Assembly (NCBI RefSeq): GCF_042666875.1 | Contig: NZ_JBHTCX010000017.1 | Location: 372,001-436,000 of the forward strand | DNA: 64,000 nucleotides | Source of the DNA: Brachybacterium sp042666875 | GTDB lineage: Bacteria > Actinomycetota > Actinomycetes > Actinomycetales > Dermabacteraceae | Direction: 5' to 3' | Part shown: positions 25,230 through 32,029 of the stretch, piece by piece | Position numbering within the stretch: position 1 is the stretch's first letter | Layout of the letters: each line of letters starts with the position of its first letter | Translations under genes and position numbers: made by a program | The notes under the pieces: generated by a model | What the model saw: only the letters and a program-made list of their open reading frames with translations | What the model was told of the DNA's origin: nothing | The model's database searches: none

Positions 25230-25247
25230 AAAGCAGTGCGAGGCACC

Positions 25248-25490
25248 TCAGCGCCGGTCGACGTCGACGATGTCGACGCGCACGTCGTCCTCCGACAGGG
25301 CCGCGGTGACCGTGCGCAGGGCACGGGCGGTGCGGCCGGAGCGGCCGATGACGCGGCCGAGATCGGCAGGGCCGACCCGGACCTCGAGCAGCGGGCCGCG
25401 GCGCGTGGACTTCTCGCTCACGCGGACGGCGTCGGGATCATCGACGATGCCGCGGACGAGGTGGTCGAGAGCTTCGGCGCGGGTGCTCAT
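25248..25490 (-). CDS. khpA: KH-domain RNA-binding protein KhpA
   Basis: An 80-aa protein starting MSTRAEALDHLVRGIVDDPD with the KH core VIGRSGRTARALRTV, equivalent to the GxxG loop (GRSG) that binds single-stranded RNA. Proteins of this family (formerly YlqC) bind small and messenger RNAs, often as a complex with KhpB. It starts one base after the rpsP stop and is translationally linked to it. Confidence 0.93.
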   Translation of the reverse strand: MSTRAEALDHLVRGIVDDPDAVRVSEKSTRRGPLLEVRVGPADLGRVIGRSGRTARALRTVTAALSEDDVRVDIVDVDRR

Positions 25491-25491
25491 C

Positions 25492-25974
25492 TCACGCCTC
25501 GTCGGTCGATGCGGCCTCGGCGTCCTCGACGGACTCGCCCTCGGCGGGGGCCTCCTCGGAGCCGGGCTCGACACCCTCCTGGGCGCTCTCGCCCTCGGTG
25601 CTCTCCGACTTCTTCGCGCTCTGGCGCGACTCTGCGGCGGACTTGTCGGCGTCGGCGATGAGCTCGTCGGCGGACTTCTTGGACCCCGCGGTCTTCAGGG
25701 AGCCGGCGGGGTCGCCCTCGCCCGTGAACTTCTGCCAGTCGCCGGTGACCTTCAGCAGCGCAGCGACCTGCTCGGACGGCTGCGCGCCGACGCCGAGCCA
25801 GTACTGGGCGCGCTCGGACTGCACCTCGATCAGCGAGGGCTCCTCGGTCGGGTGGTACTTGCCGATCTCCTCGATCACGGCGCCGTCGCGCTTCTTGCGC
25901 GAATCGGCCACGACGATGCGGTAGAACGGTGCACGGATCTTGCCCATGCGCTTCAGACGGATCTTGACAGCCAC
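25492..25974 (-). CDS. rpsP: 30S ribosomal protein S16 with acidic C-terminal extension
   Basis: S16 stabilises the 30S body. The N-terminal 85 residues are standard (AVKIRLKRMGKIRAPFYRIV, YHPTEEPSLI). They are followed by about 75 residues rich in Ala, Ser, Glu and Lys with no domain, so the protein (160 aa) is nearly twice the usual length. The start is GTG at 25972-25974 with a GAAGGAGAG site; longer upstream frames lack support. It heads the rpsP-khpA-lipoprotein-rimM-trmD run. The 294-bp gap upstream contains a possible -10 (CATACT, 26105-26110) and several hairpins. Confidence 0.95.
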   Translation of the reverse strand: MAVKIRLKRMGKIRAPFYRIVVADSRKKRDGAVIEEIGKYHPTEEPSLIEVQSERAQYWLGVGAQPSEQVAALLKVTGDWQKFTGEGDPAGSLKTAGSKKSADELIADADKSAAESRQSAKKSESTEGESAQEGVEPGSEEAPAEGESVEDAEAASTDEA

Positions 25975-26268
25975 GTGGGTGGACTCTCCTTCAGGGATGT
26001 TCGGGTGAGTCCCGCCGCAGCCTGTGGGGTGATGCGGGCGCTGACGGTCCTCGGGGTGTCGTGCACCGGCGGATAGAGGGCCGGCCAGGGCACATACACA
26101 GGAGAGTATGCCAGGGATGCGGCCCGACTGACCAGCCGCGCCCGTGTGCACCGGGGCACACGGCGGGGCCGTCGGCTGCTGCCGCCCCGGTGGCGGTGTG
26201 CTGATCGTACCGGCCGTGCGGTGGCGGACGGCACGACGGGCCGACCACGGGCTTGGGGCGCCGAGGCC

Positions 26269-27645
26269 TCACCCGCCCAGCGCACCGATCGCCTCGAGCA
26301 GCTGGTTGGCGCCGAGGACGACGAAGACCAGGGCGATGATCCCGAGGACCACGTTGAGCACCCATCCGTTGCGCCACGCCTGCGGCATGTGCCGCGAGTT
26401 CAGCAGGAACAGCAGCGTCAGGGCCAGGAACGGCATGAACAGCGAGCCCAGGACCCCGTAGGCCACGATCACCTGCACCGGCTTGCCGAGCAGGAGCAGC
26501 AGCATCGGCGGGAACGTCAGCCACAGGATGTAGAAGCGGTAGTAGCGACCGCCGATGCCCCGGTCCCGATGGCCCTCAGGACGCCTGCGCACATGTCCGA
26601 AGAAATCCGCGAACATGATCGAGACGCCGTTCCACACCCCCAGCATCGACGAGAACGACGAGGCCCAGAATCCGATCAGGAAGACCCAGCTCATCGGCTC
26701 CCCGTACCGGGAGGCCAGGACCTCGGCCAGATCGACCAGTCCCTGATCACCCTCCTCGATGGCGATGCCGCCGGAGTAGAGGAGCTCAGCACCCACGACG
26801 AGCATGGCGACCACGAAGATCCCCGAGATCACGTAGGCCATGGCGTTGTCGATGCGCATCACGCGCATCCAGCGCGGGGTGGACCATCCCTTCGCCGCCA
26901 GCCAGTATCCGTAGGCCGCCAAGGTGATCGTGCCGCCGACGCCGCCCGCGATGCTCAGGGCATAGAGGAGCCCGCCGTCCGGGACTCGCGGAACGAGTCC
27001 GAGGAGGATCTCGCCGATGTTCGGAAGGGTGACGATCGCGGCGCCGACGACGGTCACGAACATGACTCCGACGAGGACCGCGATGATCTTCTCGAGCCGG
27101 TGGTAGTGGCCGAGCCAGACCAGCGCCGCACCGATCAGTCCGCAGCCGACGGCGTAGACCATCAGCGGCACCTCGGCGACGCCCCCGATGGCCCCGACCA
27201 CGGGCAGTTTCGGGACCAGTGCCACCAGGGGCAGCGCGGAGGCCGACATCGCCGTCGCGCCGTACACGAAGCCCCACACCATGATGTACGGGCCGAAGTA
27301 GAGCGAGGTCCACCAGCCCAGCCTCCGCCAGCCCTCGAAGATGGAGTGACCCGAGGCCAGGGTCCACCTCCCGGCGCCCTCGACCAGGAAGATCTTGATG
27401 ATCACCCCGGCGACCGCGGCCCACAGCAGGGCGTAGCCGAACCGGGACCCGGCGACGAGCGTTGCGACGAGATCGCCCGCACCGATGCCGGTCGCAGCCA
27501 CCACGATGCCGGGGCCGATCAGTCGCCAGCGCGGTGGGGGCTCCGGCTCGGCCCGCGCCCCCGCCGCTGCGCCGGCTGTGCCGGGCCCGCCCGGTGCGTC
27601 CGGCGCGGGCGTGGCGTCGTCGCCAGGATGCTGCTGTGGATCCAT
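26269..27645 (-). CDS. Nramp-like transporter lacking canonical metal ligands
   Basis: A 458-aa membrane protein with about 11 hydrophobic segments after a ~40-residue Pro/Ala/Gly-rich cytoplasmic N-terminus. The overall pattern (GPGIVVAATGIGAGDLVATL in segment 1, WNGVSIMFADFFG, PVQVIVAYGVLGSLFMPFLA) is that of the Nramp/MntH superfamily. Canonical Nramp proteins bind Mn2+ or Fe2+ through DPGN in TM1 and MPxN in TM6. Here TM1 reads TGIGAGD and TM6 reads IAGGVGG, so the usual Asp, Asn and Met ligands are replaced. It may carry another cation such as Mg2+, as some divergent members do, or a different solute. It stands alone with 118 bases before the next gene. Confidence 0.75.
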   Translation of the reverse strand: MDPQQHPGDDATPAPDAPGGPGTAGAAAGARAEPEPPPRWRLIGPGIVVAATGIGAGDLVATLVAGSRFGYALLWAAVAGVIIKIFLVEGAGRWTLASGHSIFEGWRRLGWWTSLYFGPYIMVWGFVYGATAMSASALPLVALVPKLPVVGAIGGVAEVPLMVYAVGCGLIGAALVWLGHYHRLEKIIAVLVGVMFVTVVGAAIVTLPNIGEILLGLVPRVPDGGLLYALSIAGGVGGTITLAAYGYWLAAKGWSTPRWMRVMRIDNAMAYVISGIFVVAMLVVGAELLYSGGIAIEEGDQGLVDLAEVLASRYGEPMSWVFLIGFWASSFSSMLGVWNGVSIMFADFFGHVRRRPEGHRDRGIGGRYYRFYILWLTFPPMLLLLLGKPVQVIVAYGVLGSLFMPFLALTLLFLLNSRHMPQAWRNGWVLNVVLGIIALVFVVLGANQLLEAIGALGG

Positions 27646-27763
27646 GGTCCGATGCTACGGGCACCGATGCCTCTGCTCCGGGAGGTTCGCCCCCGCGGGT
27701 GCTCCGTGCTGGCGCGGCAGCGACAATGTGCCAGCGCTCGGCGATCGCCGCGAGGGGGAGCGC

Positions 27764-28906
27764 TCAGCGGCCGCGTGGGAGCACCCTGCCGCCCAGCACG
27801 ATCGCACTGCGCTCGCGCAGGGCGGTGTGGTCGCTCCGCGGATCCCGCGGCAGGACCAGCAGATCGGCGGGAGCACCGTCCTCGAGGCCGGGGACGCCGA
27901 GGAACCGACGAGGTGCCCAGGCGGAGGCCTCCAGGATCTCTGTCCCGGTCAGGCCCGCCCGGGAGAGTTCATCGAGCTCGTCATGGATGATGCCGTGGCC
28001 GAGCACTCCCCCGGCGTCGGTCCCCACCAGCAGCTGGACCCCCGCGTCGTGGGCGTCCCGGGTGCGCTGGAAGCGGGCCTCGCGCAGCCGGCGCATATGA
28101 GCGGCGTAGGCGGGGAACTTCTTCTCGCCCTGCGCGGCGTACGTCTCGAACTCGTCGACGTTGACGAGGGTGGTGACCACCGGGACCTCGGCCGCGGCAG
28201 CTTGCGCGATGGTCTCGTCGGTCAGACCGGTGGCGTGCTCGAGGCAGTCGAAGCCGGCGTCCAGGGCCAGCGGCAGCGTCTCCTCGTCGAAGGTGTGGGT
28301 GGTGATCCGGGCTCCGGCGTCGTGGGCGGCTCGGGCGGCGGCCGCGAAGTCCTCGGCGTCCCAGCACGGGGTCAGGTCGCCGACGTCGCGGTCGATCCAG
28401 TCGCCCACCAGCTTCACCCAGCCGTCGCTGCGCGCCGCCTCCTGAGCCACCGCGCCGGGGAGCTGCTCGGGCTCCAGCTCATGGGCGTAGCCGCGAAGGT
28501 ATCGCCTCGTGCGGGCGAGGTGGCGCCCGCAGCGGATCAGCCGCGGCAGGTCACCGTGCCGCTGCAGCGGGGAGTTGTCGATGATGGAGCCGGCGTCGCG
28601 GATCAGGAGGACTCCGGTGTCGCGGTCGGTGAGGGCCTGATCGCGCGCCGTCTCGAGGCTGGTGCCTGCCCCGTCGCTCCCGATGCCGATGTGGCAGTGC
28701 AGGTCCGCGAGGCCGGGAACCACGAAGCCGTCGACCTCGGCGACCTCCGTCCCGGCCGGCAGCTCGGGTCGCTCGTGATGGATGCGCCCGCCCATCACCC
28801 AGGCCTCGGGGATCTCCTGCTCCGGCCCCAGCAGCACCGGCCCCCTCAAATGCAGGACGGCCTCGTCGCCGTGCTCGGGTGCCGTGGCAGTCGCTCCAGT
28901 GCTCAT
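27764..28906 (-). CDS. Amidohydrolase family protein
   Basis: A 380-aa metal-dependent hydrolase of the imidazolonepropionase/prolidase-like group. The first metal motif is GLADLHCHIG (HxH). A likely carbamylated or bridging Lys lies in DGWVKLVGDW, His residues appear in ITTHTFDEE and CLEHATGL, and the final catalytic Asp in LLVGTDAGG. The C-terminus returns to the small beta domain (APADLLVLPRDP). The ATG at 28904-28906 follows CGAGG and gives a normal family start; the frame upstream is not conserved-looking. Substrate unknown. It is monocistronic. Confidence 0.85.
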   Translation of the reverse strand: MSTGATATAPEHGDEAVLHLRGPVLLGPEQEIPEAWVMGGRIHHERPELPAGTEVAEVDGFVVPGLADLHCHIGIGSDGAGTSLETARDQALTDRDTGVLLIRDAGSIIDNSPLQRHGDLPRLIRCGRHLARTRRYLRGYAHELEPEQLPGAVAQEAARSDGWVKLVGDWIDRDVGDLTPCWDAEDFAAAARAAHDAGARITTHTFDEETLPLALDAGFDCLEHATGLTDETIAQAAAAEVPVVTTLVNVDEFETYAAQGEKKFPAYAAHMRRLREARFQRTRDAHDAGVQLLVGTDAGGVLGHGIIHDELDELSRAGLTGTEILEASAWAPRRFLGVPGLEDGAPADLLVLPRDPRSDHTALRERSAIVLGGRVLPRGR

Positions 28907-28982
28907 GCCTCGAGGATATCGACGCCTCGTCGCTCCGCGGCCCCGTCCCAGCCCCCACGGCCCAGCGCCCCGGACCGACGCG

Positions 28983-29027
28983 TTCGGTTCCGATGTGTTC
29001 CACTGCTTGGAACATATCGGAACCGAA
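28983..29027. repeat. Hairpin element, copy 1
   Basis: A 19-bp imperfect inverted repeat with a 7-nt loop (arms 28983-29001 and 29009-29027). The arms share the core TTCCGATxTGTTCC with the element at 30197-30239. The single non-Watson-Crick position is G-U if the plus strand is transcribed and A-C if the minus strand is. It lies 15 bases after the stop of the minus-strand DUF559-type gene, so it may also act as its terminator. Confidence 0.7.
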
Positions 29028-29042
29028 CCGGGGTACTCACGG

Positions 29043-29960
29043 TCAGCCCCGGGACGCATCACGATCCTGGCCGGAGGCCGGCATCCGTGCCCGGATGGCC
29101 GCGTCGAGGCGCGCGAAGAAATCGGCAGGCCGCTGGAAGTCCGCGACGGAGATCCTGAGCACCTTCCATCCCAGATCGTGAAGCACCTCGTTCTTATGCA
29201 GATCGCGCTGCCACGTCCGCCTGTCCTCGCGGTGGTGCTCGCTGTCATATTCGATCGCGATCCGCCACTGGTCATATGCCAGGTCTATGTAGAAGAGGGA
29301 GCCGGTCGCACCGTCACGCACCGAGACGTTGGGCGCAGGCTCGGGGTAGCCGCGAGCGCAGATCAGCAGCCTCATCCTCGTCTCCATCGGCGACCACACC
29401 CGCTCCCGCGCTTCGTTCGAAGCTCGGCGCACGGCGCGCGCGCCCCGTCCGCAGGAACTTCTCGCGTCAGCTCGGATCTGCTGCAGGGGCACGCGGATGC
29501 TCGCGCCGTGACGGTCCGCAGCCAGGGCGTCGACGCACGCCACAAGTTCCATCCGGGACAGCTTCGGGGCGATCTCCTGGAGTACGGTGACGGGCGCCGA
29601 GATCGTCAGTCCGCCGAACTGGATGGTCGGAGCGGGCCGTCTCTGGTGAACGACGAGCGATGCCTGGGTCCTCCGAGCCCCGCCGCGACCCATGCGACAG
29701 TGCAGCGCTGCGCCCTCCCTGCGGGTCAGCCGCCGAGGCAATGGCAGCCCCCGCAGTTCGGCTGCGGTCTCATCGCTGATCACGGAGCCGGGCACGACGA
29801 CGGTCTGCAGGGCGAAGGCCACGTCCCTCAAGGGTGCCGGAGCGTCCGCCCGACAGCACAGGCCCGGGAGTGGGGACGTGATCGCTTCGGACGCGAGCAC
29901 CCTGGGATGCATGCCCTGCTCGCGGAGCACACGACGGGAGTACATCGTGCCCGGCTTCAT
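29043..29960 (-). CDS. DUF559/Vsr-like endonuclease-fold protein
   Basis: A 305-aa protein. The C-terminal ~100 residues form a restriction-endonuclease-like fold, with FYIDLAYDQWRIAIEYDSEHH supplying the D...ExD-type acidic cluster and NEVLHDLGWKVLRISVADF closing the domain, as in DUF559 and Vsr proteins. The N-terminal part starts MKPGTMYSRRVLREQG and has a winged-helix feel like AbiEi-type antitoxin regulators, but no clear motif. The ATG at 29958-29960 has a GAGAGG site; earlier in-frame starts reach 30287 and are unlikely. It is bracketed by two related hairpins. Such proteins are common and variable in actinobacteria; their role is not established. Confidence 0.7.
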   Translation of the reverse strand: MKPGTMYSRRVLREQGMHPRVLASEAITSPLPGLCCRADAPAPLRDVAFALQTVVVPGSVISDETAAELRGLPLPRRLTRREGAALHCRMGRGGARRTQASLVVHQRRPAPTIQFGGLTISAPVTVLQEIAPKLSRMELVACVDALAADRHGASIRVPLQQIRADARSSCGRGARAVRRASNEARERVWSPMETRMRLLICARGYPEPAPNVSVRDGATGSLFYIDLAYDQWRIAIEYDSEHHREDRRTWQRDLHKNEVLHDLGWKVLRISVADFQRPADFFARLDAAIRARMPASGQDRDASRG

Positions 29961-30296
29961 GTCCCGAGCCTCTCTCAACACCATGGGCGGGACCATATTG
30001 GTCGCGTCAGGTGGCGTTCCGGTGCCACCGGTCCGGTGTGCAGGACGACGCTCTGGGGAGGAAAGGTCCTCGCCGGAGACATGACGTGCACGTGCCGAGA
30101 GCGGCGTACCCCTCCCTGGTGCCCGGCCGCGTCGCGACCCGTACCCTGCGCCATGCCCCGTGCCGGCCGACAGTGCTACACGACGCCCTACCACGATGGG
30201 TTTTGATTTGTTCCGGCACGCGGAACAAATCGGAACCCAACCAGGCCCGCGAGGCGCGTGGCCGTCGGCGCAGGGACTATGCCCCACGGCGTCACG
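29961..30296. other. Intergenic region upstream of the DUF559-type gene
   Basis: A 336-bp gap between the ffh stop and the DUF559-type start. It carries the second hairpin element (30197-30239). I see no RNA gene and no convincing -35/-10 pair, though the promoter of the downstream minus-strand gene must lie here. An open frame on the minus strand runs through it but is Arg/Gly-rich and unlike a protein. Confidence 0.5.
30197..30239. repeat. Hairpin element, copy 2
   Basis: An 18-bp inverted repeat with a 7-nt loop (arms 30197-30214 and 30222-30239). It shares the arm core (TCCGATTTGTTCC read from the right arm) with copy 1. Its two imperfect positions are U-G pairs in a plus-strand RNA and mismatches (A-C) in a minus-strand RNA. 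It lies 57 bases downstream of the ffh stop. Confidence 0.7.
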
Positions 30297-31913
30297 TCAC
30301 TTGCCGCCGAGCAGCTTCTGCATCTCCGGGGGCAGCTGACTGGGGTCGAAGTCGGCCGCGCCGGGAGTGCCCTGGGTACCGGCTGCAGTGCCGGCGCCGA
30401 AGGCCGAGTCGCCCTGCGCGCCCTGGCTGGCCTTCTTGGCCGCCTCGGCCTGCTCACGGGCCGCCTTCGCGGGGTTCTTCGACTTCGACTTCTTGACCTG
30501 CTTCTGCGGGGCCTGCTTGCCGCGTGACTTCTTGCCCATGCCCATGCCGGGCCCGCCGGGCATCCCCGGTATCCCGCCACCGCCGGGCATGCCACCGCCG
30601 CCGCCGGCCATGCCGCGACCCATCGTCTTCATCATCTGCTGGGCCTGCTTGAACCGCTCGAGCAGCTGATTGATCTGCTGGACCGTGGTACCGGAACCTC
30701 GCGCGATGCGGTTGCGGCGCGAGCCGTTGAGGATCTTGGGGTTGTTGCGCTCCTCCGGCGTCATCGAGCGGATGATCGCCTCGACCCGGCCGATCTCGCT
30801 CTCGTCGAAGTTCTCGAGCGCCTCGCGGTACTGGCCCATGTTCGGCAGCATCCCGAGCATCTTCTTGATGTTGCCCATGCTCTTGAGCTGCTGCATCTGG
30901 GCGAGGAAGTCGTCGAGGGTGAAGTCCTCGCCGGAGGCCAGCTTCTGCGCGGCCTTCTCCGCTTCCTTCTGGTCGAAGGCCTTCTCGGCCTGCTCGATCA
31001 GGGTGAGCACGTCACCCATGTCCAGGATGCGGTTCGCCATCCGGTCCGGGTGGAAGCGCTCGAAGTCGTCGAGGCTCTCACCGGTGGAGGCGAACAGGAT
31101 CGGGCGCTCGGTCACGCCGGTGACGGACAGGGCGGCACCGCCGCGGGCGTCGCCGTCGAGCTTGGAGAGGACCACACCGGTGAAGCCGACGCCGTCGCGG
31201 AAGGCCTCGGCGACACGGGCGGCATCCTGACCGATCATGGCGTCGACGACGAACAGGGTCTCGTGGGGATTGACGGCGTCGCGGATGTTCCGCGCCTGCT
31301 CCATCATCTCCTCGTCGATGCCGAGACGGCCCGCGGTGTCGACGATGACCACGTCGTGCTGCTGGAACTGCGCGGTGGAGACGCCGTTCATGGCGACCAG
31401 CACCGGGTCGCCCACGCCGTTGCCGGGCTCGGGCGCGAACACGGGCACGCCTGCTCGTTCGCCGACGATCTGCAGCTGGTTCACGGCGTTGGGGCGCTGG
31501 AGGTCGGCGGCGACGAGCATCGGGGTGTGCCCCTCGCTCTTCATCCACTTCGCGAGCTTGCCGGCCAGAGTCGTCTTGCCGGCGCCCTGGAGGCCGGCGA
31601 GCATGATCACCGTCGGGGGGTTCTTCGCCCAGCCCAGTTCACCGGTGGCACCGCCGAGCACCTCGACGAGCTCGTCGTTGACGATCTTGACGACCTGCTG
31701 CGCGGGGTTGAGCGCCTTGGAGACCTCTTCACCGAGGGCGCGCTCGCGGACGCGGGCGGTGAACGAGCGCACGACGGAGACGGCCACGTCGGCGTCGAGC
31801 AGGGCTCGCCGGATCTCGCGGATCGTCTTGTCGACGTCCGCTTCGGTGAGGCGGCCGTGGCCGCGCAGACCCTTCAGCGACGCTGTGATGCGATCGGAGA
31901 GGTTGTTGAACAC
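30297..31913 (-). CDS. ffh: Signal recognition particle protein Ffh
   Basis: The SRP54 GTPase that binds signal sequences of nascent membrane proteins together with 4.5S RNA. The 538-aa protein has the N domain, a G domain with GLQGAGKTTLAGKLA, DTAGRLGID and SKLDGDARGG, and a Met-rich M domain with the RNA-binding RRNRIARGSGTTVQQINQLL. A Gly/Met/Pro-rich stretch (MAGGGGGMPGGGGIPGMPGG) and a Lys-rich tail extend the C-terminus. It is separated from the receptor ftsY by the glnD-glnK-amtB operon, a known actinobacterial arrangement. Confidence 0.97.
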   Translation of the reverse strand: MFNNLSDRITASLKGLRGHGRLTEADVDKTIREIRRALLDADVAVSVVRSFTARVRERALGEEVSKALNPAQQVVKIVNDELVEVLGGATGELGWAKNPPTVIMLAGLQGAGKTTLAGKLAKWMKSEGHTPMLVAADLQRPNAVNQLQIVGERAGVPVFAPEPGNGVGDPVLVAMNGVSTAQFQQHDVVIVDTAGRLGIDEEMMEQARNIRDAVNPHETLFVVDAMIGQDAARVAEAFRDGVGFTGVVLSKLDGDARGGAALSVTGVTERPILFASTGESLDDFERFHPDRMANRILDMGDVLTLIEQAEKAFDQKEAEKAAQKLASGEDFTLDDFLAQMQQLKSMGNIKKMLGMLPNMGQYREALENFDESEIGRVEAIIRSMTPEERNNPKILNGSRRNRIARGSGTTVQQINQLLERFKQAQQMMKTMGRGMAGGGGGMPGGGGIPGMPGGPGMGMGKKSRGKQAPQKQVKKSKSKNPAKAAREQAEAAKKASQGAQGDSAFGAGTAAGTQGTPGAADFDPSQLPPEMQKLLGGK

Positions 31914-32029
31914 GAAGCGCTTCCCCTTGGTCGTATGGACCGCACCAGTGTAGTGGCCTCGTCTGCACCTCCCCAGCGGCGCATGAGGAGAGACCTGACA
32001 CGCCGCCGATCGCCTCGGCCCGGACCGGC

